From assembly GCA_030272585.1 (NCBI GenBank), contig BSYQ01000006.1, positions 4,861,001-4,925,000 of the forward strand: a stretch of 64,000 nucleotides of DNA, given 5' to 3'. Below the pieces are notes generated by a model. It ran no database searches. It saw only the letters and a list, made by a program, of their open reading frames with translations, and was not told where the DNA came from. Source of the stretch: Bryopsis sp. KO-2023 (Eukaryota; Chlorophyta; Ulvophyceae; Bryopsidales; Bryopsidaceae). Shown piece by piece: positions 46,317 through 59,192 of the stretch. The translations under genes were made by a program, and so were the position numbers. The stretch's first letter is position 1; every line of letters begins with the position of its first letter.

Positions 46317-49300
46317 TCACTTGGCCCGGCCAAGAAGGGGGGCTTCTGCATCCGCATCCGTATCCGTTCCATTGTTGTTCACATCCTCCTCATCGCTCGG
46401 TCTGCCGCTTTCCCCAGAAGCCCTACCCACAGCATCATTTCGATGATCAACTGCTTTTCTGGAGACCACCGCAGCCACCAGGAACACGATGGCTGATATC
46501 AGCATGAAAAGTCCCACAATCGGCATCGTTTTTCTGTAAGCCTCGGCCTCGTTGTTAGAGATTTTTTTTAAGCTGTCCAGCAAGGCTCCATAGGCTGCAG
46601 GCGAGGGGACATCTCCGAAGAGATGTACAGAAACCAGCGTCATTGCTGCACCCAGAGCCCTTTGGTCTCCAGGAACGGTCCACAACAGCACTGCATTCAC
46701 TGGAGCCTGAAACACAGGGGAGAAAGATACAAACGATCCAGATGTGTGTCGCAGAAGAAAAAATAATACACACGTGTCTGAACTGTCACAAAATCTATGC
46801 AACTTTCGATTCTCCCCCCCCCCCAAAAAAAAAAAATGACGGGAAAAAAAAGAATGAATAGAAAGCCAGCCCCAGAATTCAAAGCTCCAACAAAGAAACA
46901 AAAACATTTTGAGAGGCGAAATGAACAGTGTAGAGTGGAGCCCACAATTTATAATAAAAGTAATAAAAAATATAAATTTTTTACTGAAACTTCACTCCAA
47001 CCGTGGATGCAAGCCCACACCTGTACAGAGAATATGAAGATGGTCGAAACGCTGAATGGAGCCACAAAATACGAAAATTTCTTCGCCACCATCAATGCAG
47101 GAATCAAGAAAGTGATGGCCACCATCAGCGCAACACCCGCCATTGATAGTGACATCGGGATGGAAGACCCTGTTCACAATTTCTTTAATTTGTTTCAAAA
47201 TCAACTAACAAACAAGAAAATGCAACATAGAGAAAACGTAGGTTTCAATGCTTATTTCGCTGATGCTTTATTGCAATATCCTGTAAAAGAATGCATGCAC
47301 CCGCCACTAGAGTCAGAACTTGTGAGTTGGCTGGAGTGACCGGTGAAGGCATTCTCTTACCAAAAAATTATAAAAATATAAAGAAATATACAATTAAAAA
47401 AACCAATTTTTCAACCCCCCCCCCCCAAAAAAAAAAAAAAAAAAAGCAGAAAAAAAAAAAGCAGAAGAAAAAAAACAGAAAAAAAAAAAGCAGTGGATTC
47501 ACAGGTCTCGATTTCCGAACTCACCTAGTTTATCCATGAGGAGACCTCCCAACATTGTCCCTATGATTCCAGTGATGGCAGAAGCTGACCCCATGAAAAG
47601 GTCGGCCGACGTCATATCAAACAGCGCCTGAGCCATTTTCGGACCCCAGTAAGCAACTAACCCCACGACGCCAGTGTAAATCGTGTATGCAGCCACGGTC
47701 AAAACGTAGACCGGATGAGATAGCACGATGCCCACATGGTCGAAGAAATTTTGGATGATGGAGAATGCGGATGTCCTGTCTTCCGATCGTGGCCCTGAAA
47801 AAACCACCAACCCGACTACGGTCAAAAACAGCACTCCGAGAGGGAATCGCCCCCCCCTCGCTCGGCGAAAACACTTCACAGCTTCTTGCAGAACCCACCC
47901 TCACTTGCAATATATATATATTGGTTGCGTACATGCAAGTCCTTTACATGCTTTTGGAGGTGTATTTCCAATTCGGGTGTTGTTTTTGAGGGGTGGGGTG
48001 CCGGAAATGCACAGGAATTGGAGTTGAGCCATTTTTGGGGGGGCAAACGGGTGGATGCAAGAAACGTACATTGCGAATTGAAACTTCTCTCTGAAAAAGG
48101 AAGATCATTAGGAATAGCAACCCACTGGCTTCCTTGTTCAAATCCACCGGCGGAGCGAGCAGCGTGAATATCACCAGGGGGAGCATCACGACGGCCTCGA
48201 TCAAGAAAGTGACTCTCCAGTGCAGCATATCTCCGATCAGCCCGCCGAACATGTAGCCCGATCCGATTCCGACCGGAATCGTGGTGAAAAAAATGCCCAA
48301 CCAAATACCCTTCCTGTCGGGAGGCGCACTATCATCTGTTCATTATTTTTTTCGCGGAGCAAACGAAACACACACACAACGATTGATTTTTCTACTGTTT
48401 TTTCTTTTTTCTTGGATACAAAATCAATCCATTGAGTGTGGATTTCTTCCTGTCTTTTTCTTTTTTGCAATAGCGCAGGCCACGCTGACTCATCGAAAAC
48501 CAAAACGTTAACTAGAAGTGTAGACTTCGGAAATATAGTTGTGACCCACACTGTTTTTTTCTGTTCTCTGAAATTTCTAATTTTTTTTTAATTTTTTTTT
48601 CAGTGTAGGCTGCACTAAATACAATGAAGGGTGCACTCACCAATGAACGGAGGGCACAGCACCAGGACAGCAGCTTCCCCACATCCCACCAGGGATCGAC
48701 ACACAACCAATGACCAGTAATTCCAGGAGAGGCCTGATCCCAACACCCCCAACGTCCAAATCCCAAGTCCAATTCCCAAAACCCTCATGGCGTTCACTCG
48801 GTGGATGGCCTCCGAAAACACGGGAGAGGCGATCAGCATCCCTATCATGAAAACAGATGACAGCAGCCCATCCTCGAAATCTGAAATCGCAAACTCGCCC
48901 TGGATAAAATGCAAAAAAAAAAAACAAAAAAAACACAAACGCGAATGAGAGAATGCACGGCAATTTTTCTTTTCTTTTTTTTTGGGGGGGGGGCGAGGGG
49001 GAAGGACGTATATATTGAACAAACAGTCAGTGGCCGAACTTGAATTGGATTTATCATGCCTGATTTTTTTAATCTAGTTTTTTTACCTATTACCACATCG
49101 AGGTTCAAAGTCTCATCATGCAATTGAATGCAGGGAATTTTCTTTTTCTTTTCATTTTTTCTTCTCGGATTTCTGTTTCTTTTTTTTTTTAATATTGCAT
49201 ATATACTGCCTTTCACCTGAATTCCAGTTCCCTCAGGATTCTCCTTCGTCGGCCGAGACCCATTCACACTGGTGCTACTGAATGCACCTGCAAAACAATA

Positions 49301-49785
49301 TGGGCCCAGGAAAAATGATCAATGTCGATTCATACATATATCTAATTCAGAAAATGCACAAATCTAATTTAAAAAAAATGCAAGGTCCATGTTTGGCTCG
49401 AAACCCCTCGGAGACAAGTTTTCGTTAGTGTGGAGTTTTCAACCAGGCATCTTAAACTTCTGGTGGATAACATTTTAGGACCTTTGCTAAGTGTTTGTTA
49501 AGCTTTTGTCTGACACGAACCCTGTGAGTTGTGTGGGCTGACGTGGAAACTCAATGAGTTGAGACAGGAGCTGAAAAAAAATACCGGGCAAATCTACGGA
49601 GACGGAAAACGATGGCGCTCACCTCTATCCAAGTACACCCAGAACAGCATCAAGCTCATCAACAGGGTGAAACGAAACGGAGTGAACCATTTTGGTGGTC
49701 GGTTGGCAACACCAGACGTGTTGACCGCAGACCTCGCATTCATATCCTCGGCGCGTTGTTTCACAATTTTACCTCTGCTCACCAT
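46317..49785 (-). CDS. Spinster-like (SPNS) major facilitator transporter
   Basis: Exons 49623-49785, 49217-49287, 48641-48899, 48126-48335, 47525-47794, 47021-47169 and 46317-46706 join in phase to 503 residues. The chain has the twelve-helix MFS layout. The first helix (FTPFRFTLLMSLMLFWVYLDRG) keeps the family's Y-DRG. NGSRPTKENPEGTGIQGEF, FEDGLLSSVFMIGMLIASPVF and VCRSLVGCGEAA are Spinster landmarks. So are FIDDSAPPDRKGIWLGIFF, IPVGIGSGYMFGG and, late in the chain, HLFGDVPSP. Animal Spinsters export lysolipids or sphingosine-1-phosphate. Plant and algal homologues are little characterised, so the substrate is not assigned. The acidic C-terminal tail ends APLLGRAK, with a dileucine-like LL. 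An in-frame ATG at 49857 could extend the N-terminus by 24 residues. Confidence 0.92.
46814..46836 (+). repeat. C-run/A-run composite tract in SPNS intron 6
   Basis: C11 followed by A12 on the plus strand, so TnGn in the gene's sense. Confidence 0.95.
47415..47445 (+). repeat. C-run/A-run composite tract in SPNS intron 5
   Basis: C12 followed by A19, then A-rich GCAG-interrupted repeats to 47490. Confidence 0.95.
48975..48993 (+). repeat. T-run/G-run composite tract in SPNS intron 2
   Basis: T9 followed by G10, so CnAn in the gene's sense. A second, shorter one (T5G7) is in intron 4 at 48032-48043. Confidence 0.95.
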
Positions 49786-50422
49786 CCCCCCTTTCTGTTT
49801 GTGCAACTCCTTGCACAACTCGGTAGAAAGAAGCTGAACAGAATGTGGACACCACAAAAAATCTCTGCTCGAAAAGAAATGCAGTCCCTTCCGCAGCTCC
49901 CCACGTGCGGCGATCCTGTCATCACATGACTACCGCGCTACGAAAACCCGCTTGTGGGGTGAGGCTTTGCCAGCCGCAGCAAAATTTGTTGCTCCAAAGC
50001 GCGGTTGTGGCCCTGGTGGGTTTTTTTGCGCAACGGCGGCTCGAATCCAGGCTGTCGGTCTGCGTCGTTCACCTCAAGCGAAATCAACCTGGGCATGGAG
50101 GCAGTCAGAGACTTGGTTTGTGTACGCCCATCGTGCATCGACGCAGTTCGTCAATCTCGCCACGGTCGCGTTCGAGCCTTCCGGACGTTGCGCTCCCGAA
50201 TCCGTCAGTTTCTCGCCGTTTCGTGTTTTTTTTCGAACTACACCCCCCAAGGGAAAGAAAGAAAGATTCACTCATACCTCGGCATTCCCACAAATATTCA
50301 TTACTCATCTGTGCACAAGCACGTCCTTTTTGACGACTTTGTTCGCTTCCCTCAAGAATAATCGATCACCCCTGGAGAGAGTTGTTTTGCAAACCATTCC
50401 GCCAACTCTCTTCGATAATAGA
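49786..50422. promoter_or_regulatory. Shared upstream region of SPNS and LSM1
   Basis: The two genes diverge from this 640-bp stretch, which must hold both promoters and 5' leaders. The LSM1 frame stays open for more than 450 bp upstream but contains no in-frame ATG, so it is not read as an N-terminal extension. I cannot point to individual promoter elements. Confidence 0.5.
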
Positions 50423-50788
50423 ATGGGATCCACCCCTTCCCCTGGCGCGGCGATGGTCGAAGCGTTGGACAAGCGAATTCTCATCATGCTAAGGGATGGG
50501 AGTCAGTTTCTGGGGGACCTCCGGTCGTTCGATCAGTACGGGAACTTGGTGCTCGAGGGCGCCGTGAAACGAGAGGTCGTCGGCCAGCAATATTGCGACG
50601 TTTATTTTGGAGCACAGATAATTCGTGGGGAAAATATCGTTTTGTTCGGGGAGGTGGATCCTATGCAGGAGTTGCCCCCCGAAATGGTCAGGGTTCCGGA
50701 GGACCAGATCCGGCGAGCTTTGCAAGCTGAAAGGGATCAAGAGCAGCTGAAAGGAAGCATGCGGGCTCGGTTCGATTTCTTGGACTGA
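50423..50788 (+). CDS. LSM1: U6 snRNA-associated Sm-like protein LSm1
   Basis: Cytoplasmic LSm1-7 ring subunit that binds oligoadenylated mRNA 3' ends and activates decapping. Intronless, 121 residues, slightly shorter than animal and plant LSm1. The Sm1 motif is clear (LDKRILIMLRDGSQFLGDLRSFDQYGNLVLEGAVKR). The Sm2 motif follows (IIRGENIVLFGEVD). The LSm1-type helical tail follows (ELPPEMVRVPEDQIRRALQAERDQEQLKGSMRARFDFLD). The D-x-x-x-x-E-D pattern and the RGENVVL word separate it from LSm8. Start at the first in-frame ATG. No alternative is in the open stretch upstream. Confidence 0.93.
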   Translation: MGSTPSPGAAMVEALDKRILIMLRDGSQFLGDLRSFDQYGNLVLEGAVKREVVGQQYCDVYFGAQIIRGENIVLFGEVDPMQELPPEMVRVPEDQIRRALQAERDQEQLKGSMRARFDFLD

Positions 50789-52190
50789 TTGACGCCTTTG
50801 TTTCCAGGGGAAAAGGGGACCGGTTGGGTTGTCTTTGGCGAACGGGTTTTATGTGTGAAAGAAAATGCTCCTGAATTCTGGGGGCCTTGTTGGCTCTGCA
50901 TTGGTAGTTTATCAGGGGGAAAAAAAAAGGATCAATGAAACAGAACGGAATCTGGCCTTGGATGGCTAGGTTTTTTGAGGTTTTGGCGGTGTGCTTGCTT
51001 TTTTTCATCCATGCAAGAACTGCTGGAGGTCGGGGTTTCCCCGGCTGTATACTTCAGATGATAATGAAATGCAGCAAATCATCCAAGACTGAGGATCGCA
51101 TGAGCGGGCCGGATCACCTCCAGTCAGGCTCTTTTCACCAAAAAAAAAAAAAAAGAAAAGCTGTGAAATCCATCAGAATGTATCTTTACACATGCATCGG
51201 CACCCCATCGAGTTCTTTGTTGTGAAAAATTTGCTGGGCTTTGATATATATCGGTTTTTGGGTGGGGTGGAGTTGCATTAGCTGGTGTGGGTACCTTTTA
51301 CCTTGTTTCTTGATCAGCAAATTGGGGTCTATGGTGTTACAGGTGGGGATTAAAGATGGCCATGCTTTTAAAGTCTAAATATCTTAGTTGTGTATTGGGC
51401 ACTGGCCAATGAGTGTCACTGATGCAAAGGGGTTTAGCTTAATTTTGGTGGTCTAACAGGGGGGTGGGGCATTCATGGTTTCACGGACAATCATACACCA
51501 AAGGGACTCAGGTGGTTATTTATCAGTTGCTTGTATTGGGGGCAAATGGAGATGATACAAAAAGGAAATGTACGTGGAGAGGACGTGGTTTCTGTTCCTA
51601 TCAGGTGCAAGAATTTAACTTTGAATGTTTTAAAAACATTGTTATTTCCAAGCTGCCTTGGTTTTTCATTTTGAGGATGTTGCGGATCATCAGCCAAATC
51701 TGATGCTCGGGATTTTTGGAAGGTGTTTCGGGAATCAAACCCAAACAGAAACAAGAAAGAAAGATCAGATGCAAATCGTTGAACCCGGACTTGCCACAGC
51801 ACCTATGATAATAGACCACTAGGGGATACTGGTGGTTTAGGCAAGGAGATGTGGCTTGATCAATCCACATCCAGAATGATACAGCAACCCATTTTTGAAC
51901 ATGCATGTTGGAGCAATCAAGCTTTCGTTGTTCAAAATCATCGCAATGTTGCAACTATCCACAATAAACCACCAATGATCGTGGATTTTCTTGACACTGG
52001 AGGGGGGGCATCTCTGTGTCACCTATCGTCTTTATTAGGTCAAGGGGCTAATCCGAATACCCAAGAAAAATCTGAAGGCTATAAAAAATAAAAATCTCTA
52101 CTCCAACGCTTCCTTTATTTCGAGTCAAAACTCATGCTGCTTCTATTTTAACCAAGTGTAAGAACAACCTCCCCCCCCCCTCCGGGCAGA
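50789..52190. other. Intergenic region
   Basis: About 1.4 kb between LSM1 (+) and the 3' end of the ABC transporter (-). Short frames on both strands at 51464-52091 have no motif I can defend. A poly-A run is at 51139-51153. Confidence 0.5.
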
Positions 52191-55100
52191 TCAAGCCAAA
52201 TGCAATCCACCACCATATCTGCTCCTTTTGTGGAAATCTGCAGAAGGGTATTTGGCCCAGACCCCCTGCCCTCCGTATTCCAAAACGTGGGTATGGTGTT
52301 GAACAAGTTGCAAACGATGTCCCACCGATACATAGGATTCGCATGAATCCTGCAGGGCTTTGTAGACGGCGGCCTCGGTTTCGATGTCCATGGCACTGGT
52401 GGCTTCGTCCAAAAATGCAACCAGAGGTCGATGGACCAACAATCGTAGAAACGCCACCCTCTGCTGCTCACCCACGCTCAACACCTGTTTGTTTTCCACA
52501 AAGCAAAAATCCAATCGGAATGGATGAAAGCCTTTTTTTTCCATGCAGAAACACGGCAGATTTCCATCAGATATTTTTCCCCTTCCTCTCTTTTTCTTTC
52601 ATGTATTATTATTATTCTTTCGTTTACCTGCAACCAATCTTTTTCGGCGTTCAATCCCCCCACGTTTGTCGCGAGCTCAGGCAATTCAACTTTCCCCAGA
52701 AGCTTCAGCAGTTGCTCATCAGAGACTTCGTTTTCGCTTTTCGATGGGAAAAGCAGCTGGTGTCTGAGCGTCCCGATCGGCATGTAGGGTCTCTGCGGAA
52801 GGAAAAAAGTGGATTCAGGGGGTGGGGTGCGAACGGTGCCTTTTCCTGCTGTCCAAAGCCCAGCAATGACTCTCAGGAGGCTCGATTTGCCACATCCCGA
52901 TGGTCCAACCACCAGCAACGACTCCCCTGAGCACCAATTCCATACAAACTCTTGTCAAGGATTCATATGAAACCAGAACTTCCCCCCAACAAGGTTGAGG
53001 AAAGCAGAAAACCCTGATTTATTACAAAAAAATATAGGTCAGAGCTGCATGGCATGCTGGACGATTGGTAAAAAAATGGAGAGTTGCTGGAAAATGGACT
53101 TGCATATTTATCTTGATGATGCAACTTCCAGAGGATGAGCCGAATTCCCTTCCCCCAACCCCAAAAAAAGGAGAAAAAAAAACGTGGCACATTACCTTCA
53201 GATAGAGCAAAATCTTGGTTGGCGCATATGATTTGCTTGGCACCTGGAGTGGAAAACTCCACAGACTCAAACTGAAGGACGGTGGGGGATTGAACTGGCA
53301 CTCGCATGATTTTTGAAATTTTGGCCACCCCATCGTCATCCGAAGAAGCTTCTCCTTCGTGTATTTGGTCCATGACTGCCATCAGCACTTCCAGGCGCTC
53401 TGTTTGAGCTGCAAGTCCGCTGATTTCCTGAACGTTCGTTTTTGGTCAACTCAAACCACAATTTTTCATTTTTTTCATGCTAATGATAACAATTCCATTC
53501 TCACTCTTATCCCCAAACAAAAATAAAAAATGGTAATTTTTTGGATGTCAATCGACTGCCATCGTTATTTTCCCCCTCCTCAACTTCAATCGTTTTTTTA
53601 TTTTTATTTTTTTGGGGGGGGCAAAAGATTCCCTGAAACAAAAAAAAAGTTGGAAAAGGACCCAGGTTGAAAGACTGCAAAAGAGCAAATGCATGAAAAA
53701 ACATTTTTTCATTTTCCCCAAGAAAAAACAATTTTTTTTCTTATCATTCGCCAACCTGAAATTTGTCCACGAAAGTAGAAAGGGCTTGTTCGATTCTGTC
53801 GAAGGCATAGGTCGCCTGTTCGACCACTCCGAATTCGATTTGGCCAGCGAAATACAACGGAGCTGTCATGACCCTGGGGATTATGATGGTTGCATAACTG
53901 TAGTAATTCCTCCACAACGCCAGGCCTATATCAAATGTTTTAACAGAGAATACTTGACCTTGGGTGTGGTTGCCTTTTTCTAATGGCCTTTGGAAATTGA
54001 AAAAAAGCACACTTTGCCGATCGAGCCATGGATTGCAGTGCAACAACACGGAAAGGAAAAATCATCAAAGCTTTTCAGAAAGAGGGGGGGGGGGGGGGGG
54101 TTGAGGACATCACCCATCACCCATTACCCACACAAATAACACATTGTGTTTTTGTTGCGAAGCTTTCCAGAGGTATATGAACGTACATGCAACCACTCAC
54201 CTGCTGTCCAATTGATTTTTTGCAGCACGGTTTGGACCACTCTTTCGAATCGGTGGGTGGTGATGGATTTCTCGCGAGCATCGCCTGAGTAAAAGGCGAT
54301 GGACTCCGAGTTTTCCCTCACTCGCACCATTCCGAATCGAAGGTCGGCTTCTTTTTGCAGCAGATCGAAGGTGACTTGCATCAACGGCTGGCCGAAAATT
54401 CTCGTGGTCATCCCGGTGCCGATGAGAGTATATCCAAACAGAAAAATCACAAGCTTCGGAGAAATGCTCCATAGCACTCCTTCATTAGGAAAAGTGCAAA
54501 AGAGAAAAACACACACACACAGAATTCAACCCCACCCATTCCAGTTTGAAAAATGATTGAATCGATGAGTGGATGGATAACCCGAACGAACGAAAGAATA
54601 AAGACCAAAATTAATTGCAAATTAATTAATTAATTAATTAGGGTGAGTCTACCCAACCTGCAAAGGCGACACAGTTGAAAACCTTTCTGGCGATGTTCAT
54701 GGTGAGAGTGACTGATGCTGTTACATAGCTGTTGATGTCTTGGCAAATTCTTTGGTCCGGGTTGTCCAAAATCGACAGCTTGTTCAGCAGAAAATATGAC
54801 CTGCAGAAAATAAGTCGATCAAACAAGAACACCCCCCACCCACATCACTTCTGAAATACGAAAGCCATCGATAGAATTCCACCCCCCTTTCTGTTTCAAA
54901 GCAAAACAATAAAAAAAAGCAAACACATATCCGGAATGTTACCGAAATGTGAATGACTGACATAGCACCCCACCCGAACGGTAGAACACCAACTTTCCCC
55001 CCCGATCTCGTCCAAATTTTGACCCGCTGACTCACCGATTGCTGAAGTAATTCTTCATGAGCTTGTCCGTCAAGTAAATTCTCCATGCCAACTCCAAGCG

Positions 55101-55880
55101 AAACTCGACAAAATTAGTGAATGCGAACAGAGGGGCAGCCACCGTAATGATTCCAACGAAATGCCAAATGGCAGCAGAAAACGCCTCTACAAAGAATTCA
55201 ACACGCAACATTCAAACATTTATCAAACTTGCTTCATTCCTGCCTGTTGCTTTTCCATTTTTTCTTTTTCGGAATTTCAGAAGATGTCAAAATGATGGGT
55301 CGTGCAAACCTCCCCCTGATGTCTCACCAGGATTTTTCTCTGCAAGGCCAGTGCTCAGATCCTTCAAGGCATAAGAAACACGAACCAGCACCGCTGTGTA
55401 TAGCAGACTCAAAATCAGCGATGCAGTGAAATATCCCCGGGCTAGCCATCGTTCCTCCTCTGTAAAAAACAACACCACTAACATCGTTAATTGCATTGCG
55501 AGGAGGAAAGGAAGTCTTTTTTTTTCCAGTCATAGTCATGCAGTGAAATGCCACAAAAAAAAGCACTACGGATCCAAGTCTTTTTTTTCAGTCATGCAGT
55601 AAAATGCCACAGAAAAAAAAGCACTATGGATCGAAAGTCTATGGGAATCCTCAGAGTCCCCTGTGTTTTCCCTTCATTGCTCTTTCTCTTTCTCACTTTT
55701 TTTTTCCTCTTTCTTTGTGCTTTGTTTTTTTTTGTTTGGGAAAAAGAAAGGTTGGTTTGCAGGGGGGTTGTTTCGCTCACCACACAACCACAGTCTTGCG
55801 ATTTTCCACCATTTGGGGAAGGCGTTGAGAAAAGGAGCGGACGTTGCGTTGTGCCCTCGAGAATCTGAATCGCTTTGCAT
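52191..55880 (-). CDS. ABCD-type half transporter, probably plastidial (ABCD2-like)
   Basis: Nine exons join in phase to 599 residues: 55781-55880, 55328-55459, 55036-55186, 54658-54800, 54201-54479, 53756-53925, 53196-53427, 52628-52926 and 52191-52484. The membrane domain has ABCD/SbmA-BacA landmarks: WLARGYFTASLILSLLY, EFRLELAWRIYLTDKLMKNYF, LDNPDQRICQDI and the EAA-like IIIPRVMTAPLYFAGQIEFGVV segment. The nucleotide-binding domain has Walker A GPSGCGKSS (about residue 407), FFLPQRPYMPIGTLRHQLLFP, the signature LSVGEQQR, Walker B VAFLDEA and the H-loop VGHR. The FLPQRPYM and LSxGEQQR forms are those of plant plastid ABCD2 and cyanobacterial relatives. Peroxisomal ABCD1-3 differ. The N-terminus is short, so a plastid transit peptide is not obvious. 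The C-terminal 30 residues are hydrophilic. Half transporters work as dimers. Confidence 0.92.
53607..53621 (+). repeat. T-run/G-run composite tract in the ABC transporter intron 6
   Basis: T7 followed by G8, so CnAn in gene sense. Confidence 0.9.
54621..54640 (+). repeat. ATTA tetranucleotide repeat in the ABC transporter intron 4
   Basis: About five uninterrupted ATTA units, a simple microsatellite close to the intron's 3' end in gene sense. Confidence 0.9.
55513..55636. repeat. Tandem duplication in the ABC transporter intron 1
   Basis: A 60-65 bp unit occurs twice with few differences. It consists of AGTCTTTTTTTT, CAGTCATGCAGT, AAATGCCACA, an A run, and GCACTAYGGATC. Because each copy carries TTTTTTTTCAG on the plus strand and a CTGCATGAC word on the gene strand, the duplication also doubles splice-site-like words. 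Confidence 0.9.
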
Positions 55881-57696
55881 GACAGGCAAGGCGATCATTG
55901 TGGGATTTTTTGTTCTCGCTGTGGGTTATCTTGTCGTAGGATTTCCACCAGTCTGTGTTGTGCGGCAAAGAATTATAGGGTTACACTCCCTCTACCCTCT
56001 TCCAGCAGCGCAGGGATGGGACAGGGGTGCTAGCCAACAAGGCCATGTGCAGTTTGTGTTGTCTGTTGGCAAAGGCATTAACAAAGGAAGGTCCCCATAT
56101 AGGTTTCGTTGTTGGGCTGTCTGTCTGTTTGTCTCTCTGCCGCTGTGTTGGCAAAATGGCGATTGGATCAGAATTGCACGGAAAAGTGACAAGGGAAAGG
56201 GAGCCGTCCGCCGTCCGTTTCTGAGAAAACGTCATATCTTCTGAGAAAACACCACAGTCGTGTTGCCGTCATACCACCGTGAACACATGCGATCCCTTCC
56301 GACCTCGCCAATCAAGCACGGTTGGGGCCGATTAGTACCGGGATCAGGGATGTCCCAGGAAACCCGGCAGCGGCAACTTTATTTCTCCATTTTCTGGAAA
56401 ATAATGCTGCACATGGTGGTGGAAGCCCGCCGCTGTGCAATTATTCTTGTGTTTTTTCCTGTCCCTTGTTGAGCTTCCTTGTGTTGGAATCAACTGTCAG
56501 TGTCAAGCAATGGTGAGAGGGTCACCTGGCGTGGATAATTTGGGCCGATAGCCCATGCCATTCAACCCCCAACCCCAAAACAGCACTCGGTCTATTGTCT
56601 TTCTCGCCAATCGACCAAGCCATGGCTAGATTGAAACAGAAATAAGAACAATCCAATTCAAGACTGCATTCACAAGGATAGCACTCGGAACGGAATGGCT
56701 GCTGTCCTGCTTGTTCGAAAACACAGGAAAAATCCAAACGCATCCTGGGAATATCAGGAGCAATCTTGAATTTCCCCATCCACAAAGAAAAGAGAAGGCC
56801 CCCAACCCAGAAAAAAAAGAAAAAAAAAGTATTCTACCCAATAAAAAGTCAGATAAAAAGCTAAAAAAAAGGCAAGGTTTTTCCTCACTTTTCCTCTGAA
56901 TATTTATCCATTTGTATTTTCCCTTGTTACGACCCCCCCCCCAAAAAAAAAACAAAAAAAACAAAAAAACAGTTTTTGATACGCATTCAGTGGGAAGAAA
57001 GAATTTTGAGGGAGGATAAACAAGGAAACACACCCACACACAGATCATTGAATGAAAAAAGAAGAAGAAAGAGAAAAACATGTCCAAAAAAGTACCAACA
57101 TATTTTGCCCATATTTTGTTATATTTCTTCCGAACGTGTGTAAAATATCCCCCTGCTCATCCCTCTTGAAAGGAAAAACCCACATGTTGATGTTTCGCTG
57201 GCCCCCGATCGATTATTTCACCCCCACCCCCAAGCACATTCATATCTCTCCATTCATTAGTTCAAAATCCCCCAGCACCATGGCTTCGCTGAATTTAGGG
57301 ACGACTATAGTCTTGTGATTGCCAGCTTTCGACCCTGCCATGACTAATCCTCAAAAAAACAATTTCCCTCCATCAAAACTACGCACTGTTTCCCTTACCC
57401 TGCTCATCCTCTCTTCAACCCACGAAACATATGCGGAAAAAGAACGTATAAAAGACAAACCACTAACACTACAGCGAATTTCCCCTCAGAGAATATAGAA
57501 TTTCCCTTCCCCCCCCCCCCCCATTTCCCTCCCCCCCAAATTTTTTTCCAAAGTCAACCTACCCTGTGTTTGTTTGCGCAGGTCTTCCAGACACGTGTTC
57601 CAGTTTCAAGAAATCTGTTTCTTTTCTTTTCTTTTTTTTTTTTTTAGGGGGGGGAGGGGGAAAGGGTGTTGGAGGGAAAAGCCCACTTGCGAATGC
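55881..57696. other. Intergenic region between the ABC transporter and CDPK
   Basis: About 1.8 kb containing the ABC transporter's promoter and the CDPK 3' flank. It holds a C10/A10 tract at 56933-56952, a C15 run near 57510 and T14-A-G8 at 57632-57654. A plus-strand frame of about 190 codons at 55663-56244 runs antisense through the ABC transporter's first exon and has no domain. I treat it as chance. Confidence 0.5.
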
Positions 57697-59161
57697 TCAC
57701 TGGAGCATCATTGCTTTGAACTCTTCGAAGTCGATTTGCCCGTCGCCGTCTTTGTCAACCTCTTTCAGGACTTTTTCGATTTCGATATCGTAGTCGCAAT
57801 TTCTGAAAATGGCCATCAGTTCATCTTTGGTGATGGTTCCGCTTCCGTCCTTGTCGAAATGCTCGAAAGCCTTCACCAATTGATCTTCGTTGTCCAATTT
57901 CATGGTGTTCAGAGTGGCCGCCAGAAACTCCTCGTAATCGATCAAACCTGTAATCGATAAAAAAGATGAACCCAACAGCAGTTCAATTTTTTGAGGGGAA
58001 AAAAATTTATAAAAACATGAAATATGCAAGCGGAATCGGATTTTGCACATCCTATGGAAAATGACTTGTGGATGGAACGTAAAAAAAACAGGGGGGGGGG
58101 GACAAATAATATATACATATATCAACAATCAAACGCTCTGAAATCAAGAATTCTTCCCGATATGATGTGAACAGAAGAAGTCGATTGAAGGCTCATCCCA
58201 GCTACACAATGATCCATGGTTTACCAAAAAAAAAATAATAATAAAATAATAATAATAAAATTCCATTTTCAGTTGATTTAATTTACCGTTCCCATCGACA
58301 TCAATGTTTTTGAGGAGGAGCTCCATTTCTGCCTCCGGGATTTTGCCCTTGCTTTGCAGCCCCTTCCTGAGTTCGCCCACAGGAATAACCCCCTTTCCAG
58401 TGACGTCCAAGCTCTGGAACATTTGTTTCAGTCCTTCGATTTCCTCCTTCGGCAGGTTTTTAGCAATCACCATCAAAGCCTCCTTTTTCAGCTTATTCAT
58501 CTGAGCAAATCCCTTGATGCGCTCCAAGAAGGTGTTGCCCAAAGGCCTGTTCGCAACAGGAAGAATTTTTCAGGACGGCAAACCTTCTGACCCTATTGTT
58601 TTTTTTTTCTGAAAGTGTCCAAAAAACGCAACTCCTCGATGCAAAATGAGTAATGGGGGGCTATCGGACACTGGGATCGTTGCTTTTAATCCACCCCTTT
58701 TTCTGAAACTTGCCTTCGAAATGCACAACAGCAATTTCTCCGAGTTTCTATTTTTGAAATCCTAACACGAAAAACGATGCCAACACAAAAATACGATGCA
58801 ACATATTTGAGCTTGTCAAAAATAGCCAAATTTCTGAAATAAATCTTAATTAAATTCCATTTTTCCTTTTTCTTTTTTTTTTTTTTTTCGGGGGGGAAGG
58901 GGGTAGTGGTTTTGCTTGGTAGCCGACCATACTTGTCTGAAGCAACTCCATTTTCCCTCATCCATTCATGTTGCAAAACTTCGTCGGCGGTGGCACGCTT
59001 GCTGGGATCATGCACCAGCATTTTCTTAACCACATCTTTGGCAGCATCCGAAATGCCGGGCCAAGGATCAGATTTTAAATCCAAAGGATCCTGGTCAAAA
59101 TTAAACAAAAAATTGAGTAAACACAGGACTCTTCAATAATAATAATTCACTCCTCTGTTCA

Positions 59162-59192
<31 letters not shown>

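Noticed and set aside
50423-50788. N-terminal extension of LSM1 by about 155 residues
   Set aside because: The upstream frame is open but has no ATG, and the translated stretch is unlike any LSm protein.
51464-52091. Possible retroelement remnant upstream of the ABC transporter 3' end
   Set aside because: Frames are broken, and no zinc knuckle, protease, integrase or reverse-transcriptase motif is visible.
55663-56244. 193-codon plus-strand open frame
   Set aside because: It overlaps the ABC transporter's first exon in antisense and begins in a T-rich intron. The product is a hydrophobic artefact of poly-T.
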